From contig PBKS01000007.1 of the NCBI GenBank assembly GCA_002722155.1, positions 1-51,186 of the forward strand: a DNA stretch of 51,186 nucleotides. Reading direction: 5' to 3'. The translations under genes and the position numbers were made by a program. Below are positions 1 through 8,113 of the stretch, piece after piece (position 1 is the stretch's first letter; the number at the start of each line of letters is the position of its first letter). The notes under the pieces are model-generated. The model was not told where the DNA came from. It saw only the letters and a program-made list of their open reading frames with translations, and ran no database searches. The DNA comes from Chloroflexota bacterium. Lineage in GTDB: Bacteria; Chloroflexota; Dehalococcoidia; Lucifugimonadales; UBA826.

Positions 1-291
1 TGCCTTTGGCACTCCGCCTAACGATTTCCCAACAAAAAAACTATCTTCAATCCGAACAACTTCATAACCGGGATGATCCATGTGAGCCACATATGCAATC
101 GGACGATGTTCATCTTCAGTCCCAGAAATTTTCGCTATAATGTTTCCGTATTCATCCTGGAAATTCTCAATATTATTTTCTTCTAAAATTGCACGTAATT
201 TCGAGGAAACTAAACCCTCATGGAAAGCAGTCGCGGGACATTGGCCCAGATCTCTCAAAATTGCTAGGGCTGTAGTATGAATTCTTTTCAA
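1..291 (-). CDS. Metallopeptidase, M42-like (5' part only)
   Basis: The first 97 codons of a minus-strand gene run off the left edge of the window. An in-frame stop lies just upstream, so the only reasonable start is TTG at 291-289, preceded by GGAG with a 6-base spacer. Residues 45-55 (DEYGNIIAKI) and 65-78 (IAYVAHMDHPGYEV) match the N-terminal pattern of M42/M28-type co-catalytic zinc aminopeptidases, where an H-x-D pair (here H70 and D72) supplies metal ligands. The family-typical residue after the Asp (Glu in M42 HMDE) is His here, so it may be a divergent clan-MH peptidase. The rest of the active site is outside the window. Family assignment is inference from this short stretch. Confidence 0.6.
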   Translation of the reverse strand, partial: MKRIHTTALAILRDLGQCPATAFHEGLVSSKLRAILEENNIENFQDEYGNIIAKISGTEDEHRPIAYVAHMDHPGYEVVRIEDSFFVGKSLGGVPKA

Positions 292-481
292 ATCTGACTC
301 CAGAATCGCTCACAAAATCTCATTGGTTTGAGAGCGCTATTTTCCTATCATATACTTCTACAAGATTCGCACAGTATCAAAGAAGTTTGCAATGACATCT
401 AATTTGGACTGTTGGCAAAGAACCAATAATTTTTTCGAATCATTCATAATGTTTTATACCACTGAATATAAAGGGATTTAG

Positions 482-2467
482 ATGGGTGAAATAGTCCTAG
501 CATTGGTCGGTAAAGAGTTGAAATTTTGTGAGTCGACATCTGAATCAACAAGTGGCGCTCGAACTCAAGTAAAGGTTAGTAGGAATAAAAAAACCAAATT
601 GCCTACAAAAAACGTGGTATATCGGTCAGGGCTATTTATTAATGATTTCCTGGAAATGCAGAAATTTTCTTCTGAAGCCCAAAAGATATGTTCTGAGTTA
701 AATCTCGAGGAAATCTGGAAATTAATGGCCCAAAAATTGGAAAAGAATGGGAACAGTAATGTTGATATAGGTGACATAGCCGATTTATTGGACCTTAAGA
801 ACAGTCCGCATTTGATAGCAGCACTATATCTCCACATAAACGAAAATCCAATGTTTTTTTCATTGAACAAAAACAACCTGGTAATACATTCTCATGAAAC
901 GGTTGAGGCAACAGAGGCCAAGCAGAGAAAGGCAAAACGCGAATACAGGGATGAAGTGGAACTAGCAGATGCAATTACTAATAAATCCATACCTCCTAAT
1001 CTTACAGATCACCAACTTCAGCTTTTGGATCATTTGAAAAACTTTGTCGTTCTAGGGGAATCCTATACTCGAAGTGCCAAAGCTATCGATTTAATCAAAA
1101 ATATTACTGCCGGTTCGCAAGGAGACCTTCAAAAAACAGGTTTCAAGATACTTGAAACTGCGGGGCTCTTTAACCTAGACATTCCCTATGAACTGGAAAC
1201 CCTCAAAATACATACCGTATTCCCAGAGGAGATAGCTAAAGAAGCAAAAAGAATGGCATTTCCAGACCAAAACTGGGAAGACCTATCAGATCTACCAACT
1301 TACACTATCGATGATGAAAGCACTCTTGATAAAGATGATGCTTTTTCCTTGGATGAAAATGGCAATCGGATATGGATACACATCGCTGCTGCTTCCACAG
1401 TTATAGCTAAAGATTCCATCTTTGACTTGGAAGCAAAATACAGAAAGTCGTCAGTATATTTACCAGAGATCACCATACCCATGCTACCCAAGGAGATTTC
1501 TGAAAACATAGCTTCACTTAATCCAAATAAAAAAAGGCTATGCTTATCCTTGGTGTTGGACCTTGATGAAAAGTCAAACATAGTAAAGAGTAATTTCGTA
1601 AAAACCTTTATAAATACTGATCAATCATTTACATATGAATCCGCTGACCTAATCTTCGACAACAGCAAACATAAACTTCACAAAATCTTTTCCAAATTAC
1701 AAAAATTCACCAAATCTCACAGTACTGACAGAGAAATACGTGGTGCTCAGATTTTCAACAAACCTGACGCTATGATAAAAATTGGGGAAGAAGGCAAGGT
1801 ATCTGTTTCAATGTCGTCACCCAACTCCCCTTCCCAAAAACTTATATCTGAATTAATGATCGTCTACAACGTAAAAATGGCCGAATTTTTTTCTACAAAC
1901 AGAATCCCGGCTCTCTATAGATATCAGCCAGAATCACAGATCCTACCTCCCAAAGAAAAATCCGACTTGCTAAATTGGTATCGAGCTTCTAAACATATGA
2001 GGCCAGCCAAAATATCGATAGACTCAGACGTTCATTCTGGATTAGGAGTAGACCTATATTGCCAATCAACCTCACCAATTAGACGTTTCTCAGATTTATG
2101 TCTGCAACGGCAAGCCATTGAATATATTGAGAGTAATACTCACTCTTATGAAAATGAGGAGTTATCAAACATTGGTTTCGAATCTGAAATACGGGTGAAG
2201 GAAATTCGCAGGTATGAGTCCAAGAGAAAAAAATATTGGCTATTAAAATATCTGTCACAAGAGTTTCTAGTTGCTCAATCGTCAACGCCATTAAGCGCCA
2301 CCGTATTGGAAAATCAGCCTGAGCGCACCGCAGTAATTGAACTGACAGAATATCCAATTAGAGGACGTTGTCTCCTGCCGCAAAAATACAAACCAGGTAG
2401 TCTATGTGAACTTAAGTTGAACGGTGTAGACCTATGGGAGCAAACAGTGCAATTTAGCTTAGTTTAA
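482..2467 (+). CDS. RNase II/R family 3'-5' exoribonuclease (RNB domain)
   Basis: A 661-residue protein with the RNB catalytic domain of RNase II/RNase R, which degrades single-stranded RNA processively from the 3' end. The magnesium-binding signature is intact: TIDDESTLDKDDAF at 275-288 gives D277, D283, D285 and D286, equivalent to the four Asp of E. coli RNase II. The substrate-channel motif SPIRRFSDL is seen near residue 530. The N-terminal ~200 residues are divergent and resemble the helical/OB region of cyanobacterial-type RNase II rather than the long RNase R form. The C-terminal S1-like part is short. The gene stands alone between a minus-strand peptidase and tRNA-Pro, with an AAGGGA sequence just before its ATG. 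The choice between RNase II and RNase R is not settled by sequence alone. Confidence 0.88.
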   Translation: MGEIVLALVGKELKFCESTSESTSGARTQVKVSRNKKTKLPTKNVVYRSGLFINDFLEMQKFSSEAQKICSELNLEEIWKLMAQKLEKNGNSNVDIGDIADLLDLKNSPHLIAALYLHINENPMFFSLNKNNLVIHSHETVEATEAKQRKAKREYRDEVELADAITNKSIPPNLTDHQLQLLDHLKNFVVLGESYTRSAKAIDLIKNITAGSQGDLQKTGFKILETAGLFNLDIPYELETLKIHTVFPEEIAKEAKRMAFPDQNWEDLSDLPTYTIDDESTLDKDDAFSLDENGNRIWIHIAAASTVIAKDSIFDLEAKYRKSSVYLPEITIPMLPKEISENIASLNPNKKRLCLSLVLDLDEKSNIVKSNFVKTFINTDQSFTYESADLIFDNSKHKLHKIFSKLQKFTKSHSTDREIRGAQIFNKPDAMIKIGEEGKVSVSMSSPNSPSQKLISELMIVYNVKMAEFFSTNRIPALYRYQPESQILPPKEKSDLLNWYRASKHMRPAKISIDSDVHSGLGVDLYCQSTSPIRRFSDLCLQRQAIEYIESNTHSYENEELSNIGFESEIRVKEIRRYESKRKKYWLLKYLSQEFLVAQSSTPLSATVLENQPERTAVIELTEYPIRGRCLLPQKYKPGSLCELKLNGVDLWEQTVQFSLV

Positions 2468-2488
2468 TCAACAAATCATAGAGCCTAG

Positions 2489-2563
2489 TGGTCGGGGTGC
2501 TCGGGATCGAACCGAGGGCCTCCTGTTCCCAAAACAGGCGCGCTACCGCTGCGCCACACCCCG
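2489..2563 (-). tRNA. tRNA-Pro (anticodon UGG)
   Basis: Read on the minus strand, a complete cloverleaf folds: acceptor CGGGGTG/CACCCCG, D arm GCGC-AGCGGTA-GCGC with the conserved GG, anticodon stem CCTGT/ACAGG around loop TTTGGGA (anticodon TGG), 5-base variable loop, and T arm CTCGG-TTCGATC-CCGAG. Discriminator A is followed directly by a genomically encoded CCA (included in the coordinates). This isoacceptor can read CCA and CCG codons and, by wobble, others. Confidence 0.96.
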
Positions 2564-2627
2564 AAAAATAGCCTACCTAGATTACATCCAATTCCTTTGC
2601 AGGTAAAGGAAAAAAACAGGCTTTATT

Positions 2628-2657
2628 TTGAACTGTGTGTCAATCAACATGTAGAAT
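2628..2657 (+). promoter_or_regulatory. Candidate sigma70-type promoter for larB
   Basis: TTGAAC at 2628-2633 and TAGAAT at 2652-2657 are separated by 18 bases, about 125 bases upstream of the larB Shine-Dalgarno. Nothing else coding is seen in 2564-2783. The -10 is good and the -35 is partial, so this is a pattern match only. Confidence 0.4.
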
Positions 2658-2783
2658 CGATCGATAAATAGGATCGAAGTTAAAAATTTACCTGATTTGA
2701 AACAATGAGCCAAAAGCTGAAAGAAAGAGTACATAAATTCGTAAAAGTATGATTCAAAACAATTATTTACTTGGAGGAAAATC

Positions 2784-3542
2784 ATCGAAGAGTCAAAAAT
2801 AAGAGCTCTGCTGTCAGAAGTACAGTCAGGGGATAAAACCATAGACCAAGGGGTTGAAGATTTTAGGAATTTACCATTTGAAAACCTTGAGTTTGCACGC
2901 GTAGATCACCATAGGGCTATTAGGCAAGGGTTTCCAGAAGTGATTTTCGGTCAGGGCAAAACGCCAGATCAAATAAAGCAAATTACCAAGACTATCTTAG
3001 ATACCTCTGGAAAAGTGGTGGTCACAAGGGCTGAACCTGCCGCTTACGAAGCAGTAATAGAGTGGGTCCCAGATGCATTGTATGACCCAATTGCAAGGGT
3101 TATAACTGCCATCAGTGAACCAAATCAAAATCCGGTTAGCGGGTTAACTGTTGTATGCGCCGGAACTTCTGATTTGCCTGTCGCAATGGAAGCTATTCTG
3201 ACAGCTGAGGTGATGGGATGCGAAGTAAATAGAATTTTTGATGTAGGTGTCGCAGGTATCCATAGGCTATTTGATAAATTAGATGAAATTCAAAACTCAA
3301 GAGCCATAGTAGCTGTTGCAGGAATGGAGGGAGCCCTCCCCTCAGTGATTGGAGGGCTGGTCAACTGTCCGATCATAGCCGTTCCAACTAGTATTGGATA
3401 CGGAGCTAGCTTCGGAGGAATTGCGGCTCTACTTGCTATGCTAAACAGCTGCGCACCCGGAATAACTGTTGTAAATATAGATAACGGCTTTGGCGCAGGA
3501 TACTCTGCAGCCAATATAGTCCTCGCTAACAATAATAAATAA
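2784..3542 (+). CDS. larB: Nickel pincer cofactor biosynthesis protein LarB
   Basis: LarB carboxylates and hydrolyses nicotinic acid adenine dinucleotide, the first step toward the Ni-pincer nucleotide of lactate racemase and relatives. The C-terminal AIR-carboxylase-like domain is clear (GTSDLPVA, DVGVAGIHRL, GMEGALPSVIGGL, VPTSIGYGASFGG, NIDNGFGAGY). The conserved N-terminal family segment (FENLEFARVDHHRAIRQGFPE) also lies in frame, upstream of the first GTG at 2940. No ATG, GTG or TTG exists between the upstream stop at 2742 and that conserved segment. A strong GGAGG at 2773-2777 is followed after 6 bases by ATC at 2784, giving a family-length 252-residue protein. I therefore place the start at this ATC. 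No larC or larE is in the window. Confidence 0.85.
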   Translation: MEESKIRALLSEVQSGDKTIDQGVEDFRNLPFENLEFARVDHHRAIRQGFPEVIFGQGKTPDQIKQITKTILDTSGKVVVTRAEPAAYEAVIEWVPDALYDPIARVITAISEPNQNPVSGLTVVCAGTSDLPVAMEAILTAEVMGCEVNRIFDVGVAGIHRLFDKLDEIQNSRAIVAVAGMEGALPSVIGGLVNCPIIAVPTSIGYGASFGGIAALLAMLNSCAPGITVVNIDNGFGAGYSAANIVLANNNK

Positions 3543-3556
3543 TCAGGATGGTAATA

Positions 3557-5152
3557 ATGAATGTCCAATACAATTTGGGTGTAGATAAATCAGAAAATCC
3601 TATAATGGGTTTTACAGACTCAATCTATCACTCCTCAGATAACATACATCGAGTGGCTATTATCTCTGGGCTTTCAGGTCTTGATAATAGTGATTCATTT
3701 TTTTCTACCGCTACGAAAGGTATTGAATCAATATCAAATCAAATAGGTTTTATCGCTTCCAATCTTGGTGCAAATACAACTGGAAGTTCCGAGTACCAAT
3801 TCCCGCCTCCAACCAAAACATTTCATGAACTGGAGAATCCAGAAGAGATGTACATTTGGCGTTGGCTGACAATGGATTCCCCCGATGTAGTCATAGAATT
3901 AGTAGAATCGAGTAGATCGGAAACTTTGATTGAAACCATCGGTTTCGGGGAGAAAAACAAATATGGCTTAGAATACACGGCCTTTCGAGGAGACAGTTCT
4001 CTTTTGAGTGCCCTTGCATCTGGATCTGGCCCCACACCCGGACCTATACCAGGAATAAGAATTACATCTGAGTCCAAAAATGTTAATCAAGCATTAGCAG
4101 GAATAATTACGGAGATTTCAAAAACTCCCCCTTCAAGATCAGAAGCCTCAGAAGAACTACAAAGAAGAGTATCCAGGACCCCAAAAGAAGTAAGTAACAG
4201 ACTAGCGCAAGTTTACGGATTCAAACTGGACCAACCAATTAACTATGTCCAAGGAGTGGCCATAAGCGGAAGGCTTAGATTAAAAGCGATTGACCCGGAT
4301 TATTCTGATCCAAATAAAGATATAGTTGCCTTAGTTGAATTCCTTACAGAAGACCTAGCATTTAATGAAAATAGTAAAGAAGGCCCGAACCTCGCTGCTA
4401 TGTGCTGGGCTGAAGATTTATATGAGGCAACCTCCGATTCCAGATGGAAAGATTTACTAGTAAAAACAGCAGAAACGTATGAGAAAGTACCGGCAGGTAC
4501 ATCTCCAAAACCTTGTCATCCTGAATTCGGTTGTGAGGATATGTTTTTCATTTCAGCCATGTTAGGAAGGGCATACAAAGTTACTGGGCAAACAATCTAT
4601 GCCGATGCCTATGTAAACTTTCTACTCGATGCCAATATTCAACAGGACAACGGGCTATTCTGGCACAACAGGACGACACCGTACTTTTGGGGAAGAGGAA
4701 ATGGATTCGCATCTTTAGCCTATGCTGAGGCACTTTCTTACCTACCTGAAAACCATCCAAGGAGAGACGAACTTTTAACTATTCATATCAAACATTTGGA
4801 AGGAATGATTGCTCATCAACTACCAAGTGGAACGTGGTCCCAACTAATCGATCTTCCAGGAACGTATCAAGAAATGTCCGTCACTTGCATGATTGGATAT
4901 TCAATAGCCAGAGGCATACGGAAAGGATGGCTCGATAATTCTTACATGCCTAGTCTTGAAAAGATTTGGTCAGCAGCAAAAAGAAGGATTGCAGACAATG
5001 GGGACTTAGTAGACGTGTGTTCTGGAACAGGTTTTCAACAAAAGAGAAGTGACTACATCTATAGAAAAGCTGAATATGGGTATGATGACAGAGGGGGATC
5101 TATGGCGATATGGTTCTCAACCGAAATGGCAATGCTACAACAAAACGACTAG
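3557..5152 (+). CDS. GH105/GH88-type unsaturated uronyl hydrolase with extra N-terminal domain
   Basis: The C-terminal ~330 residues resemble YteR-like unsaturated rhamnogalacturonyl hydrolases of the six-hairpin (alpha/alpha)6 fold: the family segments WGRGNGFASLAYAEAL and PGTYQEMSVTCMIGYSIARG are recognisable. Such enzymes release the 4,5-unsaturated uronic acid from lyase-generated oligosaccharides. The first ~200 residues are not part of that fold; they contain an IISGLSGLD strand and an EEMYIWRWLTMDSPDVVIEL segment that vaguely recalls M14-like carboxypeptidase folds, a weak guess. No signal peptide is seen, so action is probably cytoplasmic. Two ATGs compete; the one at 3557 has AGGATGG at proper spacing, whereas that at 3548 abuts AGG. 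It follows larB by a few bases and precedes an LLM oxidoreductase and a sugar kinase, which fits sugar-acid catabolism. Confidence 0.75.
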   Translation: MNVQYNLGVDKSENPIMGFTDSIYHSSDNIHRVAIISGLSGLDNSDSFFSTATKGIESISNQIGFIASNLGANTTGSSEYQFPPPTKTFHELENPEEMYIWRWLTMDSPDVVIELVESSRSETLIETIGFGEKNKYGLEYTAFRGDSSLLSALASGSGPTPGPIPGIRITSESKNVNQALAGIITEISKTPPSRSEASEELQRRVSRTPKEVSNRLAQVYGFKLDQPINYVQGVAISGRLRLKAIDPDYSDPNKDIVALVEFLTEDLAFNENSKEGPNLAAMCWAEDLYEATSDSRWKDLLVKTAETYEKVPAGTSPKPCHPEFGCEDMFFISAMLGRAYKVTGQTIYADAYVNFLLDANIQQDNGLFWHNRTTPYFWGRGNGFASLAYAEALSYLPENHPRRDELLTIHIKHLEGMIAHQLPSGTWSQLIDLPGTYQEMSVTCMIGYSIARGIRKGWLDNSYMPSLEKIWSAAKRRIADNGDLVDVCSGTGFQQKRSDYIYRKAEYGYDDRGGSMAIWFSTEMAMLQQND

Positions 5153-5189
5153 ATCAGTTATGGAAATCGAAATCAAATGAGGTATTTAA

Positions 5190-6254
5190 ATGGACATCGG
5201 TATTGGCCTTGACCCAACATTACGTCTAAACATAGAGCAGCAAAAGGAAATGTCTAGAGAAGCCGCCCGAATAGGGTATCAGAGTATCTGGACGCCTGAA
5301 GTACCTGGGCAAATGGATTCGTATCAAATTTGCCTTATGAGATGGGCTGCTTCCAACGAAATTGTCGAGGGAGGATTACAAACCGGTATAGCTGTCTCTC
5401 CAGTAATGTGGAGAACCCCCATGGCCTTTGCGATGACGGGAGGGGCAATCAGTCACATGACCAATGGTAAATTTATTATGGGAATTGGGGCAGGAGGAGC
5501 CTATAGGCCTGACGTCAGAAAATCAATAGGACTTCCTAAAATGTCTGCCCTGGCATTAATGCGGGACTATATAACAATCATAAAAGAACTAGTAAATGAG
5601 GGGAAAACAGACTATGAAGGTGAGGTCGGGGTTATGAAAGGTGGAAGAATGTCCATAAATCCATTACCCGCCACTCCCGTTTATCTAGGGGCATTAGGTC
5701 CCAAAATGCTTCAGTTGGCCGGGGAATTGGCAGATGGAGCCGCTTTAAACTGGTGCGCTCCAGAACAGGTGGCCTGGAGTCGAGAAAAAATAGTAGAAGG
5801 AGCGGAAAAAGTAGGTAGAGATCCTTCAGAAATAAAGATTTCAGAGTACATAAGAATCTGCGTAGATGAAAATGAAGATAAAGCACGGATCGCTTTAGCC
5901 AAAGCAACCATGCACTATGCCTTGGGGGCAACAGTGCCGACCGAAAAAGAGAGATCTTTCGGGTACAGGGCTCATTTTGAAAGAATGGGGTTTACCTCAG
6001 AGCTAGCGGACCTAGACGAAATGCGTAAGAAAGGTGCATCTCGTGATGAAGTAGCCGATGCGTTCCCGGTAGATTTGCTCAGAACTGTCGGATATTTCGG
6101 TAGCGCAAAAAATGCAGCGGCTGAATTTGCCCGAATATCGAAGGGGCTAGACCATACTATAGTCCGAGTCGTGTCTTCTCGCCCCGGAACGATAGAGGGA
6201 ACCCTAGACGTAATGAAGGCCTGTGCTCCGGATAAAGTAAGGCCCAAGTTATAA
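5190..6254 (+). CDS. LLM class flavin/F420-dependent oxidoreductase
   Basis: A 354-residue TIM-barrel protein of the bacterial luciferase-like superfamily. Recognisable are the N-terminal strand MDIGIGLDPT, the EAARIGYQSIWTPE helix, the LQTGIAVSP strand, the GKFIMGIGAGG cofactor-region motif, and the late VYLGALGPKMLQLAGELADGA segment shared with F420-dependent reductases such as methylene-H4MPT reductase and glucose-6-phosphate dehydrogenase types. Whether it uses F420 or FMN, and its substrate, cannot be read from the sequence. GAGG lies 7 bases before the ATG. It sits 4 bases before the sugar kinase gene, so the two are very likely co-transcribed. Confidence 0.85.
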   Translation: MDIGIGLDPTLRLNIEQQKEMSREAARIGYQSIWTPEVPGQMDSYQICLMRWAASNEIVEGGLQTGIAVSPVMWRTPMAFAMTGGAISHMTNGKFIMGIGAGGAYRPDVRKSIGLPKMSALALMRDYITIIKELVNEGKTDYEGEVGVMKGGRMSINPLPATPVYLGALGPKMLQLAGELADGAALNWCAPEQVAWSREKIVEGAEKVGRDPSEIKISEYIRICVDENEDKARIALAKATMHYALGATVPTEKERSFGYRAHFERMGFTSELADLDEMRKKGASRDEVADAFPVDLLRTVGYFGSAKNAAAEFARISKGLDHTIVRVVSSRPGTIEGTLDVMKACAPDKVRPKL

Positions 6255-6258
6255 AAAT

Positions 6259-7203
6259 ATGCCTGATTTAATTAGTATCGGGGAATGCATGATCGAATTA
6301 TTTTCTGAAGATCCGATGGAATCTTCAGAGATTTTCCATCGATCTTTAGCTGGAGATACTTTCAATGTACTAGTGGCCGCCGGTCGGCTAGGCACCTCGA
6401 CTGGATACATAACTTTGCTCGGAGATGACCCATTTCAGACCTACCTGAAAGCATGTTTTGTAAAGGAAAAAATTGACACATCTCAAGTAAGGACTATACC
6501 TGGTTTTAATGCCGCCCATTTTGTAGCAACCAAACCTGATGGTGATAGGGAATTCATATATTATAGGTCTAATAGTGCTCCAACTCACCTCACCCCTGAT
6601 GATATTGACGAAAATTATCTATTATCGGCAAAAATACTTCACTGCAGCGGAATAGCTCAGGCTATTTCTGAATCATCAAGAAAAACAGTTTTAGAAGCCG
6701 CCAAGAAAGCTCATAAAAACAAAATAATAGTGTCATATGATCCCAATTACAGACACCAATTGTGGGATTTTGAGACAGCTATAGAAGCTATGAAAGAATT
6801 AATGCCCTTCGTCGATATTTTTATGCCCAGCATACCTGCGGATTCACAAGCCCTTTTCGGACATGATGACACTGATCAAATCATAAAACAAACCACTGAT
6901 ATGGGGGTTGAAACCATTATTGTAACTAAAGGTCATACGGGCTCGTCGTTATACTCCAGAGGAGAGAAAATCAATCTGGATCCCTACCAAACGCAGAAAG
7001 TCGTAGATACAACTGGTGCCGGAGACGCATTCAATGGTGCTTTCCTGCATGGAATTATGAATGGGATGAGCAATTATGAGGCGGCCTGTCTTGCGAACGT
7101 CTCAGCCGGTTTGAATATAACTGGCCGTGGAGCTTTAGGTGGCATGGCAGAAGGGGCAGTTATATACGATTTACACGAGAAATACATGGAGCAAATGGCT
7201 TGA
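6259..7203 (+). CDS. PfkB-family sugar kinase, likely 2-keto-3-deoxygluconate kinase
   Basis: A 314-residue ribokinase-fold kinase. It has the N-terminal GECMIELF strand, the AGDTFNVLVAAGRLG sugar-binding region, SYDPNYRHQLW in the middle, and the C-terminal PfkB signature DTTGAGDAFNGAF, with D256 as catalytic base and the GAGD anion hole. YDPNYR and the overall spacing are typical of KDG kinases, which phosphorylate 2-keto-3-deoxygluconate to KDPG in uronate and pectin degradation. That fits the GH105 hydrolase two genes upstream. The exact substrate remains an inference, since fructokinases and other PfkB members share the motifs. The stop TGA overlaps the TTG start of the next small gene. 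Confidence 0.82.
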   Translation: MPDLISIGECMIELFSEDPMESSEIFHRSLAGDTFNVLVAAGRLGTSTGYITLLGDDPFQTYLKACFVKEKIDTSQVRTIPGFNAAHFVATKPDGDREFIYYRSNSAPTHLTPDDIDENYLLSAKILHCSGIAQAISESSRKTVLEAAKKAHKNKIIVSYDPNYRHQLWDFETAIEAMKELMPFVDIFMPSIPADSQALFGHDDTDQIIKQTTDMGVETIIVTKGHTGSSLYSRGEKINLDPYQTQKVVDTTGAGDAFNGAFLHGIMNGMSNYEAACLANVSAGLNITGRGALGGMAEGAVIYDLHEKYMEQMA

Positions 7204-7376
7204 ATCGAGAGGAAAAGGTCCAGTTTTTAATAAATCATTTAGATAATATACAGCCATGCCAAGGGTGTGGCATGAGGTGGAGTACTGGTGATTACGAATG
7301 CCCACATTGCGGAGAGGATTTGGATTACAACCTTCGAGTTTGGGCTGAGTCGATAATAGACACCCTTAGTCCATGA
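7200..7376 (+). CDS. Small zinc-ribbon protein, 58 residues
   Basis: A short ORF starting at TTG 7200, which overlaps the TGA of the sugar kinase, with GGAG at 7188-7191 giving an 8-base spacer. It encodes 58 residues with two knuckles, CQGC (about residues 20-23) and CPHC (about 34-37), separated by ten residues, the classic C-x2-C...C-x2-C zinc ribbon. An acidic amphipathic tail follows. No specific function is recognised; tiny ribbon proteins like this usually bind nucleic acids or act as partner or adaptor modules. Translational coupling to the kinase is likely. Confidence 0.65.
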   Translation: MNREEKVQFLINHLDNIQPCQGCGMRWSTGDYECPHCGEDLDYNLRVWAESIIDTLSP

Positions 7377-7386
7377 CATTGAGTTT

Positions 7387-8064
7387 TTAACTATTAACCC
7401 ACTTTACTCCATTCAGAACAAGGTTCTGGAATCCTTCGCTTTGATGACTATTCCCATCATGTCCTAGTAAAGTCACAAACACCTTGCCCGCACCATAGGA
7501 CCTGGTCCATGCAAGAGGAAAGGTTCCTGCCTCCATTTCGATATCCTCTGCTCCCGCTCTATTTTTTCCGTAAACGCCACCTTCAAAATCAGCCGTTATG
7601 AAAACATCGTTTCCATCTCTATAATCAATGTTCATATACAATTCATCATCTGTGCTAAACCTCGAAATGTCCGAAGCGCATGGATGTGAGACGTTTGAAA
7701 CATCCACAGTAAAATTGCTGTAGGGAGGGTGAAAACTTTGACCCATAACCCATCCTCCCCCAGTTATGTCTCCGTATTCATTCCAGGTATCCGGTACACA
7801 TCCAGAAATGTGGATACAAACAAAACCGTTACCGGCACTAATATATCCCTTTAAGGAATTCTGTTGATCAGAATCCAGGGCCATATCTCCTTCCCTTAGG
7901 GTATTAAATATCAAAGCATCAGACTTATTTAAAGTCCCATCAGTCAGTGCCTCCGCATCTTCCCGAACAGTTACAATATGGCCAGCATTTTCCAAAAACT
8001 GCTTCAATACTGGAGTCGATTCCTCATATGGATGCCTACCTCCACTCATTAATAATAAATTCAT
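7387..8064 (-). CDS. ThuA-like domain protein
   Basis: A 225-residue protein of the ThuA family, which has a class I glutamine-amidotransferase-like (flavodoxin-like) fold. Visible are the first strand MNLLLMSGGRHPYEES, the FVCIHISG strand, the GGGWVMGQSFHPPYSN segment, SHPCASDISRFSTDDELY, and the C-terminal PLAWTRSYGAGKVFVTLLGHD, all typical of ThuA. These proteins are linked to sugar metabolism or act as domains of secreted dehydrogenase complexes; their chemistry is mostly undefined. The start is well supported by AAGGAGG five bases before the ATG. It lies downstream of the arylsulfotransferase-like gene, 49 bases away, on the same strand. Confidence 0.8.
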   Translation of the reverse strand: MNLLLMSGGRHPYEESTPVLKQFLENAGHIVTVREDAEALTDGTLNKSDALIFNTLREGDMALDSDQQNSLKGYISAGNGFVCIHISGCVPDTWNEYGDITGGGWVMGQSFHPPYSNFTVDVSNVSHPCASDISRFSTDDELYMNIDYRDGNDVFITADFEGGVYGKNRAGAEDIEMEAGTFPLAWTRSYGAGKVFVTLLGHDGNSHQSEGFQNLVLNGVKWVNS

Positions 8065-8113
8065 ATTATCCTCCTTACTTTCAATTTTTAACTAAAATCA
8101 TCTAAAAATGTCT

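Noticed and set aside
2940-3542. LarB starting at GTG 2940
   Set aside because: It would drop the conserved LarB N-terminal segment that is clearly in frame upstream and it has no good Shine-Dalgarno.
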